Counted from the stretch's first letter, positions 12,502 to 25,728 are shown. The stretch: 54,448 nucleotides of DNA from Sporodiniella umbellata (GCA_025677835.1 JAIXMR010000143.1:1-54448); one strand, 5' to 3'. Program-made: numbers and translations. Notes: generated from the letters alone by a model not told the origin.

Positions 12502-14812
12502 ATGCTTCACCAAAAAAAAAAAAAAAAAAATGGCAATACTTAGCGACCGTTGAATAGGATAAAATATATGGCAAAATAAAGTGCTATGTGCCTAATCTTT
12601 TATCTTGCTCTGGACTCCGTTAGTTTAACATAAATTGATGTGTATACGTATAGAAAGTTTTTTTTTTCTTACCCATGTTAGCTCTTATAGAAGAGTTTCT
12701 CAATCGATAAAGTAGTAAGAATGCCGTTTTCGATTTCCTAGGCTGCATGCTCGCACATCAGGAGAGAGAGAGAGAGAGAGAAAGAAAGAAAAACAATGAA
12801 AAAAGTTACAAGTATAAGAGAAGTTGTTGTTCATTTATAAATGAAGACTTGAGAAGATGTTGTGTAGAAAATTTAGCCTAGTTATAAATTGTTGTATTGA
12901 TTCGTTTTCAGAATATGTTGAACGACCAATTAAAATCAGAGCAAACACGTAGAGAAATTAAATTGTGCAATATCAAGAAACAAGAACCAGGTCTTCAATA
13001 CACAGTTTTACTCTTCAAGAGAAAGTTCCTGATACTACAACAGAGAAAATGCGTTTTAATGTTTGCCAAGAAAAGAATTGCTAAAGATCTTGGATGACAA
13101 AAGTTTATACAAAAGAACATGCAAAAAAATAAAGGTTGATCTTGAACAAAGTGAAGTGTTCTCAATCAGCGAAAAGACTACTCTAAAGAAACAATAAGCC
13201 TCTGTTTTTAGCCTTGAAAAAAGCGAGCGATTTATTGGACATAATTCTAAAGTGTATTTGTATATTGAATAGTACAGTGGGAGCATTTTCTGCATAGCCC
13301 CCGAAAAAACGCGATGTAAGATAAACATGGTAGGATCGTCTCACAGCCAAAAGAGTAGTTGTGAATGTCACTGTTGCGCTTGTATCACTTACGCTGCAGT
13401 ACCAGTCGTGATTAGCTAAAACGTTTTAAATCAGCTTCATGGCTCATTATATAAAAGACCTGTAACAAAAATTGCAAAGTTCCGTTTCACTTCTCCTTAT
13501 ACCCTAGTAAATACTTTAAACTTTTGAACTTTTTATATCGCAAACCCACCCATGACGATAATTATGGGCAGGCCCAAAGCTTATTAAAGTTTTATTTTTT
13601 AAGACAATGATTACAGTGGTTCTCTATAGTTTCAAGTAATCACTATAAGAGAATCATAAAGTTTTACATTATTTAACTTACAGCACTATTGCTTGCTGTG
13701 TTTTTCAACTAGTATGGTTACATAGATTCAGCTTCATTACTAATACCTTTCTTCAAAAAAAAAAAGAAATCTTTCTTTATTGCAATGCTCAGTATGTGTA
13801 TCATAACAGTACTATAGTTGGTTTCCCAAAGGTATAGGGGATATACCCAAACAATTATTTTAAGGTTAGACTCTTTGCATTCGTCATGCGAAAACGAGTG
13901 CTTGGTACAGACAGTTGTAACAAAAGTTTGTAAATACAACAATAGATAAACAGAAAGAGTAGTCAAACCGTTGTTGCACTAATCAATTCCTCAGAATATA
14001 AAAGTTCAATTTTTTAGGGATGAAGGAAGCTGAGTATGGTGTTTTAAATACAACAAGTTAAAGCTTTGTTTTCCAAAAAAAAAAAAAAAAAAAAAAGATA
14101 TATTAATAATACTTTTATAAGTTAATTCTTCAAAGCATTAGACTAAAAAGCACAATAAAATAACTTGAAGGTTATGGATATCTAGAATAGTGTTATTGAG
14201 CGTAGTTAGTCATCAGATATTTATTTTTCGCGATTTTTTTTTCTTGAATGTGAATAACGTTATTTTATTTTAAAGCTACAAAACACTTGATACTATAAAA
14301 AAAAGTCAAATAGGATTTGTATAGATTTTATTACAGAATTGAGGTAAAGAGCAACTTTATGGAATGTGTCCAAGTATTTATATGTTTCTTTTAACAGCCA
14401 TCTATTTTTTTTTTTTTTTTTTTTGGTAAGCATAAAGAATTAACTTCTAGTTAGTATGGAAAGACAAAGCTAAAGTTGAATAAGGTGTCTGGAAGCGGCG
14501 AATGAAAATAGCAATTTGGCCAAAGGTCTGAAATCAAATGAACAACCTTCACTTTTTTCTTTAATTTTTGTAATTTATTTGAAGGTAGACCCCCTAATAG
14601 CTATTCTTATTTTTTGACTATGTGTGGTCTAAAATTAGCCAAAAAAAAAAAAACCAAAAAATACAGATTGCTTTAACTTGCTTTTTCAGTAGAGCTTACG
14701 TTTGAATAGACCTTCAAAAAATCAAGTTTTCACATATACATAAGGTGAGAAGGAGTCTACTAAACGCGTTAACAGCACACTAAACATATAACCAACAGAA
14801 AGACTTGACAAA
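12502..14812. other. 2.3 kb AT-rich spacer
   Basis: No gene supported. It holds a (GA)n patch at about 12762-12781, homopolymers (A18 just after NAS2 near 12513-12530, A22 at 14075-14096, a T-run near 14405-14424) and a short Lys-rich reading at 12897-13097 that resembles no family I know and is probably chance. Confidence 0.5.
12761..12782. repeat. (GA)n microsatellite
   Basis: Uninterrupted GA dinucleotide run in spacer DNA, grading into AAAG-type repeats. Confidence 0.9.
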
Positions 14813-17800
14813 ATGCAGATGCTTACAAAGGTAATTTTAAAGAAAAGTCTAGCATTTCAAGTCTCTTAACTTTTATATATAGTTTGAGTCAAAAAGTAAC
14901 CGAGTCAAAGGTATAACTTTTCATCCAAAGCGTCCGTGGATTTTAGCATCTTTACATAATGGCTGCATTCAACTCTGGGATTACCGTATGGGAACTTTGC
15001 TTGAACGTTTTGAAGAACATGATGGTAAAAAATGGCTCTCTTTTCTAAAAAAAAAAAAAAAAAAAAAAGTAATTCATCATCTTTGTTCTTTAGGTCCAGT
15101 TCGAGGCATTGCATTTCATCCTACTCAGCCTCTTTTTGTTTCAGGTGGAGACGATTACAAGATTAAAGTCTGGAACTACAAAACTCATCGCTGCTTGTTT
15201 ACTTTGAACGGCCATTTGGACTATGTACGCACAGTTTTTTTTCACCATGAATTACCTTGGATTATATCAGCCTCAGACGATCAAACGATTCGTATTTGGA
15301 ACTGGCAGTCTAGAGCTTGTATTGCTATTTTAACAGGGCACAACCACTACGTGATGTGCGCTCAATTCCATCCCAAGACCGATCTTATTGTGTCTGCTTC
15401 TATGGATCAAACAGTACGCGTTTGGGATATTACCGGTAAGAGATGACAAGGAGTACCTTCTTGCTGCTAAGTATTGTTGTAGGTTTACGTAAGAAGTCCC
15501 AAGCACCCACCTCGATGTCTTTTGAAGATTTGAATCGCGCAGGCCCGAGCGGTGATATGTTTGGAGTGACGGATGTGATGGTGAAGTATGTATTAGAGGG
15601 TCATGATCATGGTGTCAACTGGGCTTCTTTTCACCCAACGCTTCCCTTGATTATTTCTGCAGGTGACGATAGACAAGTCAAGCTTTGGAGGATGAACGGT
15701 AAGATCTTGGAAGCCATGCCATAGGCTAAACACTTTCAATAGACACAAAAGCCTGGGAAGTAGACAGCTGTCGAGGCCATTACAGCAACGTGTCTAGCGC
15801 TGTATTCCATCCTCACCAGGACCTTATCTTATCTGACAGTGAAGACAAAACGATTCGTGTTTGGGATTTAACTAAACGCACAGCGGTGGCCACTTTCCGA
15901 AGGGATCACGATCGATTTTGGGTGATGACATCTCATCCTGAACTGAACCTTTTCGCTGCGGGCCACGACAGCGGCTTGATAGTCTTCAAGTTGGAACGCG
16001 AACGTCCCGCTTTCCAGGTACATAACAACGAACTGTTTTATGTAAAGAACAGCATACTGCATATCCACGATTTCCCAAGCACTGCTGATCAAGAGGTGAT
16101 GTCTGTCCGCAAATTGGGATCCCAGTTTGTTGCACCCCGTACACTTTCTTACAATCCTGCTGAACGTGCTGTTCTTTTGACATCTCCCTATGAAGGGGGT
16201 GCCTACGAGCTCTATCGGTTACCTAAGAATTTAGGCGGCAGCCTACAAGAACCTTCGGATGAGTCGATGAAAGGGTCAGGGTATGCCGCGCTTTTTATTG
16301 CCCGTAATCGATTTGCCGTCTTTGACAAGCTCAACCAGACGATTCAGATCCGAGATTTGTCCAACAAAGAGACAAAGTCTTTCAAGACGCCTGGTCAGAT
16401 CACTGACATCTACTATGCCGGGCCTGGATCTCTTTTGATGGCCACGGCTACCTCTGTTATTCTGTTTGATATTCAACAACGTCGTATAGTGAACGAGTTG
16501 AGCGTGTCTTCTGTAAAATATGTTGCGTGGTCTAGCGATATGCTGATGGTGGCCTTGATAAGCAAACATACGATTACGATCGCTTCAAATGAACTTCAAC
16601 AGACCTGCCAGATTCACGAAACGATCCGAATCAAGAGCGCTACCTGGGACGAGTCCAAAGTCTTGATCTACTGTACTTTAAACCATATCAAATATGCCTT
16701 GACTCAAGGTGACAACGGGATTGTCCGAACCCTGGATCAACCCGTGTACTTGACTCGTATGAAGGGCAAAAAGCTTTATGCTCTTAACCGTGATGGAAAA
16801 GTACAGGAGATTCTGATTGACCCTACCGAGTATCGATTCAAACTGGCTCTGGTCAAGAAACAGTACGAGGAAGTACTCCATGTCATTCGCACCTCTAATC
16901 TGGTTGGGCAGTCTATCATTGCCTATTTACAGAAAAAGGGTTATCCTGAAATCGCCTTACACTTTGTCAAGGATGACAAGACAAGGTTCGAATTGGCTCT
17001 GGAGTGTGGCAATTTGGAAGTGGCTTTAGAAACCGCCAAAGTGATGAACAAGCCTGAATGTTGGTCCAAACTGAGTATGGAAGCTTTGAACCATGGTAGT
17101 TTCAAGGTAACGTTTTTATTTTCTGGTGTCCTGTATTCATGCCTGGTTTTTAGATTGTAGAGATGTGCTATCAGCGTATCAAGAAAATGGACAAGTTGTC
17201 TTTCTTGTATTTGCTCGAGGGCCATCAAACGAACCTTAGCAAAATGTTGGAAATTTCCAAACTGCAAAAAGATCCCATGCAACAATTCCAAAACACGGTT
17301 TATCTCGGCCAGATCGAAGAACGTATTCAGATGCTGATAGAGATGGGGCAATTGCCCTTGGCGTACATGACAGCCAAGTCGAACGGCTTTGACGAACAAG
17401 CTGCTTCTATTTTAGAGGCTGCTGGCAAGAGTGCGGACGCTATTGAGTTCACGCCTTCCGAAGCGCTTCCTCCCCTTCCCCAACCTGTCACACAGCTTGA
17501 TGATCCTAACTGGCCCTTGCTGACCGTCTCCAAGAGTTTCTTTGAAGGCGCTTTTGTCAAACAACAACAACAACAACAACAGACCTCTTTATCCGCCGGT
17601 GACCTAAGCTCTGTGGTGAACAAGCCCAGCTTTGGTTACGACGATGATGACGTTGTGGATGAAGCAGGAGGGGATTGGGGCGACGATACCCATGACGATA
17701 TTTTGGACCTTTCAACCACGCAAGCGGCAGAAGAAGAGCCGATGGATGACTTTGGAGCAGCAGAAGAAGGTGGTGGCTGGGATGATGACGACCTCAAAGC

Positions 17801-18822
17801 TGAATTGGACGCTGAAATGGGGCATGCAGCTGCACGAGAAACAGCCGAGTTTACAGCCCCCACGGAAGGAGTGAACGAAAGCACGGTCTGGACGCAAAAC
17901 TCCAATTCAGCCAACGATCATATTGCAGCCGGTTCTTTTGATAGTGCAATGCAGATACTTCATCGACAGAAAGGCATTATTCGTTTTGAGCCACTGAAAA
18001 GCCACTTTTTGGCCATCTATCAAGCCTCGCGTGGTTCTATTTCACATGTGTGTGGACATAGCGTCGTACCCATCCGCCGAGAAGCAGAGCAATCGTCCCC
18101 TCGAAACGCACTGCCTGTGGCCACCTACAGTTTCCAACACACGATCTCGAGCCAAATCCAACAAGCCTATTCTCTGTTTTCGAACGGCCGACTGGCAGCT
18201 TCTGCGCAGCTTTTCAAACAGTTGCTGCACACCGCCCTGTTTACGACCACGGTGAACGAAGACGAGAACCAAGAGCTGGCCCAGCTGGTGGAAATCTGTC
18301 GCGAGTATCTTCTCGGTCTCTCACTCGAACAGAAACGCCGATCTATCAGCGGCACCAACCCTGAAGATCTGACACGTGCTCTGGAGCTCGCCGCGTACTT
18401 TACTCACTGCCAACTGCAAGTGAAACACCTGCATTTGGCATTACGTCAGGCGACCAAACAAGCCTTCCGAGCCAAAAATTTCAGCACCGCCTCTCGGTTT
18501 GCGACACGACTTCTTGAGCTTGCACCTTCACCTACGATTGCCGAAGAGGTAAACAGGATTTAAAAACCATGGTTGGGTTCACCCTTTATTTATTTATTTT
18601 GAATAGGCTCGTAAAATCCAGAATGTATGTGAACGGTCCTTACAAGATGAGTTGACGTTGAACTACGATCAATACAACCCATTTGATATTTGCGCCAATA
18701 GTTCTGAACCCATCTATCGCGGGTCACCAAAGCAAGTGTGCTGTTACTGTCAGGCGTCTTACAAGCCAGAGTACGCTGGCCAAGTGTGCAGTGTGTGTGA
18801 AGTAGCCAAGATTGGTCAATAA
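14813..18822 (+). CDS. COP1: coatomer subunit alpha (alpha-COP)
   Basis: Exons 14813-14830, 14883-15024, 15094-15435, 15483-15698, 15743-17106, 17154-18548 and 18607-18822; all GT-AG; 1230 residues, normal for the family. Alpha-COP is the cage subunit of COPI vesicles that binds dilysine ER-retrieval signals and drives Golgi-to-ER transport. The first exon codes only MQMLTK and is then joined to [13 protein letters not shown]40 repeats fill about residues 8-330 ([79 protein letters not shown]). The alpha-solenoid follows. The C-terminal domain ends with Cys pairs (CCYCQ ... CSVCE). A CAA-coded Gln run (about 17561-17582) and an Asp/Glu/Gly-rich linker precede the C-terminal domain. Confidence 0.96.
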
Positions 18823-18983
18823 TAATAAAAAGATGATTTAAATCTCAGATCTCGCTTACACATTCTACGGCTTTCTTTGTTATTCCAAACTTGTCACAAA
18901 ATTTTAACGTCCATTTAAGAAAAGAAAGGGATTTGTGAAATAAAAATTTTTTTTTCTCTTCTTCTTCTTTATAAATAAATAAA

Positions 18984-21159
18984 ATGTCTGAAGGAAAGTC
19001 TGGTAAGTGAAGCAAAGTTAAAAATAAAAGTGATATTTTACTCAAATATGATGATGTGTGTATGTTATAGTTGGTATTGATTTGGGTACAACGTAAGAAC
19101 TAAATAAATATATAAAAACAAAGCGCGTTTCAAGGCTAATGGCTTTTTTTTTTTTTTTGGTTTTGTTTTCTAGCTACTCTTGTGTTGGTGTCTGGCAAAA
19201 CGATCGTGTGGAAATCATTGCCAACGATCAAGGTAACCGTACTACTCCCTCCTATGTTGGTTTTACCGACAGTGAGCGTTTGATCGGTGATGCCGCCAAG
19301 AACCAAGTGGCCATGAACCCCTACAACACCGTATTTGATGCTAAGCGTTTGATCGGTCGTCGTTTCGCTGATGCTGAAGTTCAAGCAGATATGAAGCACT
19401 GGTCTTTCAAGGTGGTCGAAAAGGAATCCAAGCCTATTATTCAAGTTGACTATAAGGGAGAAACCAAGACCTTCACCCCTGAAGAAATCTCTGCCATGAT
19501 CCTTGTCAAGATGAAGGAGACTGCTGAAGCCTACCTTGGCTCTACCGTCAAGAACGCTGTGATTACCGTTCCTGCTTATTTCAACGACAGTAAGTGTTTT
19601 CCTTATCGCTGTTGGACCCAGACTGATCTCTTTTTGTCTCTCTTTTGATAGGTCAACGTCAAGCCACCAAGGATGCTGGTTTGATTTCCGGTTTGAACGT
19701 ACAACGTATCATCAACGAACCTACTGCTGCTGCCATTGCCTACGGTTTGGACAAGAAGGTAGAAGGTGAACGTAACGTTTTGATTTTCGATTTGGGTGGA
19801 GGAACTTTCGATGTCTCCCTCTTGACCATCGAAGATGGTATCTTTGAAGTCAAGGCCACTGCTGGTGATACTCACTTGGGTGGTGAAGATTTCGATAACC
19901 GTTTGGTCTCTCACTTTATGCAAGAATTCAAGCGCAAGTTCAAGAAGGACATTGCCGGTAACGCCCGTGCTATCCGTCGTCTTCGTACTGCTTGTGAACG
20001 TGCTAAGCGTACCTTGTCTTCTGCTGCCCAAACCACCATCGAAATCGATTCTCTTTTCGAAGGTGTTGACTTTTACACTTCTTTGACCCGTGCCCGTTTC
20101 GAAGAATTGAACCAAGATCTCTTCCGTAACACAATGGAACCCGTCGAAAAGGTCCTCCGTGACTCCAAGATTGATAAGTCCCAAGTGCACGACATTGTCC
20201 TTGTCGGTGGTTCTACCCGTATTCCCAAGGTGCAAAAGTTGGTCTCTGACTTCTTCAACGGCAAGGAACCCAACAAGTCCATCAACCCTGATGAAGCCGT
20301 CGCTTACGGTGCTGCTGTCCAAGCCGCTATCTTGTCTGGCGATACCTCTGAAAAGACCCAAGACCTCCTCTTGTTGGATGTCGCTCCCCTCTCCTTGGGT
20401 ATTGAAACCGCCGGCGGTGTCATGACCGCCCTCATCAAGCGTAACACCACCGTCCCCACCAAGAAGTCTGAAGTCTTCTCTACCTACGCTGATAACCAAC
20501 CCGGTGTGCTCATCCAGGTCTTTGAAGGTGAACGTGCCCGTACCAAGGATAACAACATCCTCGGTAAGTTCGAACTCTCTGGTATTCCCCCTGCCCCCCG
20601 TGGTGTACCCCAGATCGAAGTCACCTTTGATGTCGATGCTAACGGTATCTTGAACGTCTCTGCTTTGGACAAGACCACCGGTAAGTCCAACAAGATCACC
20701 ATCACCAACGACAAGGGTCGTCTTTCCAAGGAAGACATCGAACGTATGGTTAACGATGCTGAGAAATACAAGGCTGAAGACGAAGCCGCTGCTGCTCGTA
20801 TCCAAGCCAAGAACGGTCTTGAATCTTACGCCTACAACCTCCGTAACACCTTGCAAGACGAAAAGGTCACCTTGCCTGAAGAAGACAAGACCAAGTTGAA
20901 CGCTGCTGTTGATGAATCCATCAAGTGGCTCGATGAATCACAAGAAGCTTCCAAGGAAGAATACGAATCCAAGCAAAAGGAATTGGAAGAAGTCGCTAAC
21001 CCCATCATGATGAAGTTCTATCAACAAGCCGGTGGTGCTGCTCCTGGTGCCGCTCCTGGCGGTTTCCCTGGTGGTGCTCCTGGTGGTTTCCCCGCTGGTG
21101 CTGCCCCTGGTGGCAACACTGCTGAAACCGATGGTCCTTCTATTGAAGAAGTCGATTAA
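18984..21159 (+). CDS. SSA1: cytosolic Hsp70 chaperone (SSA type)
   Basis: Exons 18984-19002, 19071-19092, 19174-19589 and 19652-21159; 654 residues. The first two exons are only 19 and 22 bases and encode MSEGKS and VGIDLGTT. This ATP-dependent chaperone folds and refolds cytosolic proteins. Signatures seen: [25 protein letters not shown], and [15 protein letters not shown]; the substrate-binding domain; the Gly/Ala/Pro-rich tail; and the terminal EEVD that binds TPR co-chaperones and marks the cytosolic form. Codon use is strongly biased (GGT, CGT, AAG, CTT/TTG, GCT), unlike its neighbours, which indicates high expression. The leader has a TTC-rich pyrimidine tract just before the ATG. I see no clear heat-shock element in the short 161-base upstream gap. 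Confidence 0.97.
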
Positions 21160-21305
21160 ATTCTTTCCCTTCCCCCCCTCAAAAAAAAAAAAAAAGAATC
21201 CTGTATTATATAGAAATTTTTTATCTGTTCATTAAATATATACTTTTTTATATTTGTCTCTAAACCCCGCGTTTTTCTTTTGTTTTTTTCTTTTCTTTTT
21301 TCTTC

Positions 21306-23885
21306 ATGACACAGAAGCACACGTTCATACAGATTCTGGTGAATACTTTACGTCAACCGGTTGACTTACAAGACGGCATTCTAAAGTTGATGGCGCATGG
21401 GCCACATCAGAACTTTGTAGACTCAAACGCAATGAACGAAGACAACTATCGATTCCATTGGCATCTCGAGTAAAACAACTGACTGTGGCCAGTGCTTCAT
21501 AGAAACTAACCCTTGCCTAGATTCATCAACGATTTGGACCTGATAGGGGGAGCCTTGGTCTGCAAGAGTGAACTCTCCAGTCAACTGCCGGATACGCTTC
21601 ATCTCCAGATTCGATATCATTCAAAAATTGCTGGTAAGAGACTCACCTCTTACTTATCCCCCCACCTCACCACTGACTTCTTCATCAAGCCTTTCGTGCT
21701 CTGGGCCGAGTCCTGGGCACAAGCCGTCAGGGATATGTCCTGTTGGAAGAATATCAGCCTTGGCTGAACTTTTCCGAGTGTGCGCAATGGGATACGCAAG
21801 GGTAAGGAAAAAAAAAAAAAAAAGAGAGAGAGAAATAACCCTCAGGTTAAGGGTGATGGTCGATTGCAGTCGAAACGGTGTCTTGTTACTTTCCAAAGTT
21901 TATTTCTTACTCAACACCATGGCCTTGATGGGCCTGAATATGTTGCAACTCTATACAGAAGATACCTTTGAGGTAATACTTTTAAACATAGACTTGGACT
22001 GATACAGTAGGTTGTGGATGAACCTTTGTTTGGTTACCTTCGAGGGAAATATACACTCCGGGAGCTTTCTTTGATTGACGATTATGCAGCAGACCTGTAA
22101 GACCTTGCTTTCAAAAGCCATTGACTTTTTTTTTTCTAAAAAAAAAAAAAGGGGAATCGAAGTCATGCCGTGTATTCAAACGTTGGGTCATATGGGCCAA
22201 CTGCTTCAACGACAACACTATGCTCATTTGAGAGATAATTCTGAAGTGCTTTTGGCTGAATCGGAAGAGACTTACGAGTTTATTGAAAAGTTAATCCAAT
22301 CCGTTTCTAGCCCTTTTCGATCCAAACGGATTCATATCGGTATGGATGAAGCCCATGGGGTAGGCGAGGGTCGTTATCGTCAACTGTTTGGCTACAAAGA
22401 TCCCAAGTTAATCTTTATCGAGCATCTACAAAGAGTGAGCGAAATCTGTGCACGAAACAACCTGCAGCCCATGATCTGGTCCGATAGTAAGTCCCTCCCC
22501 CCCCTTTAAAAAAAATCATCATTCAAAATCATTCCAGTGCTGTTTTGTTTGGCTATCAACACAAACTCGTTGCTGGGATATTATGATGAAGCCAATCATC
22601 CGGTATTCCAAGGGGTCGATACCATCCCGGCTAACCTCGAATTGGTCTTTTGGGATTACTATCATACAAACCCTGGCGTCTATTCGGAAAAAATCAGACA
22701 ACACAAACAGATGGGCTGCCAAAAACCTTGGGTGGCAGGTAAGTCAGGTCTGGGGTGGCTTCATGCTCAACGTCGCTTTTAGCCGGCATCTGGACCTGGA
22801 GTCGCTTTTGGGCTGCCATCCCCTTTAGTCTAAAATCCATTCGGGCCAGTATGGTCGCGGCAAAAAACACAGAGGAAGGCGTGCGCCATACCTTGGTCAC
22901 GATCTGGGGGGATGAAGGGAATGAGTGTGACATGTTTTCTTCCTTGCCCGCCTTACTTTATTATGCACAACATGGTTATTGTGAACAAGAAGAGGTGGAT
23001 ATGTCACTTTTAAAAACTAATTTTGGTAAACTATCCCCCCCTCCTCCTCCTCAAAAAAAAAAAAACTTATCTTTTAGAGGGAATCTGTGGCGCTACGTTT
23101 GATGCATGGGTACTTGCTTCCAAGGTAGTACAATCCTACCTCTTTCTCTTTCTTATACACCTTGATTAGATTGATGATATACCCGAAGGAATCCCTATTA
23201 CTGATAAATCCACTTTTTCCCCAAATATTAGTAAATGGCTTTTATGGGAAGGTAAAAAAAAATTTTTTTTCGTAATTTTTTTTTTTTTAAAAGTCGCAGC
23301 AAAGATCCTCTTTTAGGTTTTCTCTCACCTCAATATACCGATCAAGACCTAGAAAGCCATTACCGTTCGATTGAAAGGGAGTTGAGTTATGTATTGGAAC
23401 AGAGCCAAGGGTCATCCCCTTTAAACGAACGGCTTGAGTTACCTCTAAGAATCGCAAAGACGTTAGCACTCAAATGTAGTGTGCGACAGCATTGTGTCAA
23501 TGCCTATAAACAAAAGGACCATCAACGCTTACTTGAACTAGCCCACGGTCATCTCACATTGTTACGAGCCGAGGTAGACAGCTTATGGAAATACCATCGT
23601 TACATGTGGTCCAAGACCTACAAGGCGTTTGGCTGGGAGGTGATTGAAAGTCGCTATGGCGGACTGCGGTCTCGATTGGAAACCATGTTTGACAAAATCA
23701 TAGATCATGTACACTATATGACCACCCTACACGATACTGCTATCTACCAAGACGAAGAAGAAGATCAAGACGAACGTATGCATATTCCAGAATTCGAAAC
23801 TTCTCTTGAATGTCTCTATAGCGGACTTAAGACCAATATCTTGCTGGAACATAAAAATGCTGCTTTTGTTTCGCGTCTTGGTTAA
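21306..23885 (+). CDS. GH20 hexosaminidase, hexosaminidase-D-like (cytosolic type)
   Basis: Eleven exons: 21306-21469, 21521-21633, 21690-21801, 21870-21972, 22011-22096, 22152-22486, 22538-22738, 22783-23025, 23078-23124, 23170-23251 and 23305-23885. All introns are GT-AG and 688 residues are in frame. GH20 enzymes release terminal N-acetylhexosamines by substrate-assisted catalysis. The TIM-barrel blocks are clear: LQLYTEDTFE, FGYLRGKYT, GIEVMPCIQTLGHMGQ, HIGMDEAHG (the catalytic Asp-Glu pair, Asp258-Glu259), MIWSDM, and the Trp-rich GGIWTWSRFW-type block (here AGIWTW). These match animal HEXD better than the secreted chitobiases. There is no signal peptide, which fits a cytosolic or nuclear enzyme. 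The roughly 190 C-terminal residues are helical and not characterised. The gene starts 146 bases after Hsp70. Confidence 0.85.
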
Positions 23886-23891
23886 AAAAAA

Positions 23892-23910
23892 AAATAAAAA
23901 AAAAAAAAAA

Positions 23911-23941
<31 letters not shown>

Positions 23942-23942
23942 G
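23892..23942. repeat. poly(A) plus (AT)n tract between two genes
   Basis: An A-run followed by alternating TA dinucleotides occupies nearly the whole 70-base gap between the hexosaminidase stop and the CCA-enzyme start, leaving little room for a conventional promoter. Confidence 0.85.
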
Positions 23943-23955
23943 TCTACATATAAAA

Positions 23956-24215
23956 ATGACAGTACAGCGTTTCTTTTCAGTTTACAAAAATATGAGTAAA
24001 GTTTATGGCGTAGCTAAAAATGGAGCCACCATGAAAATCGAACTAAGCCAGACTGAAGCCAGACTATGTAAAGTACTAGGAGGTGTATCTACCTTGATTG
24101 CAAAAGAAAGACCCGATTTACCTAAAATTGAATCTAGAATTGCTGGAGGTTGGGTCCGTGACAAGGTAAAAAAAAAGAAAACAATAAACATAAAAAGAAA
24201 AAGGAACCAACCTTT

Positions 24216-24265
<50 letters not shown>

Positions 24266-25725
24266 GGTTAGCTTTTGGGAATGGAGTGTCATGATTTGGA
24301 TGTGGCAGTGAATGACATGATGGGCTATGACTTTGCAACATTTGTAAACGAGTACCTTAAAAATCAAGGTCACCATCCACGAACGATCACCAAGATCGAC
24401 AGTAACCCAGAAAAGTCCAAACATCTCGAAACAGCCACTACCAAGATATTTAAACAGGAAATCGATTTCTGTAACTTGCGTACGGAGGTGTATGATGCCG
24501 AGAGTCGTATTCCCTCTCATGTGGTAAGTGGGAAAAGATCACTAAGGAACAGGTTGATTGATTATTGTTTATCAAGACTTACGGCACACCAAAAGAAGAC
24601 GCTTTTCGAAGAGATCTGACCATCAACAGTTTGTTTTATAACGTCAATAAGCGACTCGTAGAAGATCTTACAGGCCATGTAAGAATAAAATAGAAATGTA
24701 TATAAAAGATGTATTGATCTCTTGTTGAAAAGGGTATCAGCGATTTGATTCATGGAGTGATTCGGACACCTCTGGAACCTTTCATCACATTTCGAGACGA
24801 TCCTTTACGTGTGATGCGCTGTATTCGATTTGCAAGCCGGTTTCAGTTCAAACTGACAGACGATCTATGTGAGGCTGCGAAACACCCAGCTATTCAGGAA
24901 GCCTTGATTCACAAAATCAGCCGAGAACGTATTGGTAGTGAGCTGGAAAAGATGATCAGTGGACCGCACCCTCTGCTGGCTTTAAGCCTGATTGACCAGC
25001 TGGGGCTCTATGCAGTCGTGATGCAGACTCCTACTGAAGGTCAGATCCAAGGCAACATAGCCAGTAGCCGACTCGGTTTGAAGGCGGTTGGTGCCGCACT
25101 ATGGCTAAAGGGTGACTATCTCAGGTTTGCCAATCCGGCCGAACGGAGACTAATGGTCCTCAGCGGTAGTCTGTTTCCTTTCCTGGGTGTCACCGTAGAA
25201 ACGGCCAAGAAGACGGTGCCTGCGGTTCAGCTCGTGCTGCGAGACTCTATCAAATCAAGCAACGCAGATATCAATCAAGTCTCAACCCTCTTTCGAGGTA
25301 TACCCGCGATCAGAGAGCTTGCCTGCAGAAAAGAAATCACCCGCGCTTCGTTGGGTATGGTGATTCGTGACCTAGGCTCTTTATGGCACACCGCCATCAA
25401 GATGGCTGCCGTCCAGGAATTGCTCGATACGTTTCCAGATCAACCCTGGGTGGAGCAAGGCCCCATTCAAGTCACACCAGCCATTCTCCAAAAATACGAA
25501 CGTTTGGTCCAGGCAGCAACCGATTTTGACATCACCCAATGTTATCAACTAAAACATTTGGTAGACGGTAGACGGGCCTCTGCCATCTTAGGTCTCAAGC
25601 CTGGCCCTTTTCTACTGGAGCTGCTCAATGCACAGATGGCCTGGCAGCTTGAAAACCCTCAAGGCAGTGTGGAAGCATGCGAACAAGCCATCCTAGACTA
25701 TTGGACCAATAAACAAAAAAATTAA
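23956..25725 (+). CDS. CCA1: tRNA nucleotidyltransferase (CCA-adding enzyme)
   Basis: Exons 23956-24165, 24272-24523, 24577-24678 and 24733-25725; GT-AG; 518 residues. The enzyme adds CCA to tRNA 3' ends without a nucleic-acid template. Class II nucleotidyltransferase motifs are present: AGGWVRDKLLG with ECHDLDVA (the two metal-binding Asp, interrupted by the first intron), GTPKEDAFRRDLTIN, and DPLRVMRCIRFASRF. Two in-frame starts, ATG 23956 and Met13 (23992), bracket a short basic/aromatic segment (VQRFFSVYKN). In yeast, alternative starts of CCA1 give mitochondrial and cytosolic forms, so the same may occur here. The first intron carries a (GT)n repeat and a T-run. Spacing to the upstream gene is only 70 bases. 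Confidence 0.93.
24217..24249. repeat. (GT)n microsatellite inside a CCA1 intron
   Basis: About 16 GT units followed by a T-run before the acceptor of intron 1. Confidence 0.92.
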
Positions 25726-25728
25726 AAA

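Noticed and set aside
19603..20856. 417-codon open frame antisense to Hsp70
   Set aside because: A known artefact of strongly biased Hsp70 codon use; its composition mirrors the sense gene and there is no independent evidence for it.
24003..24520. Antisense open frames with Thr-His repeats near CCA1
   Set aside because: They are produced by the (GT)n microsatellite and A-runs in an intron of CCA1.
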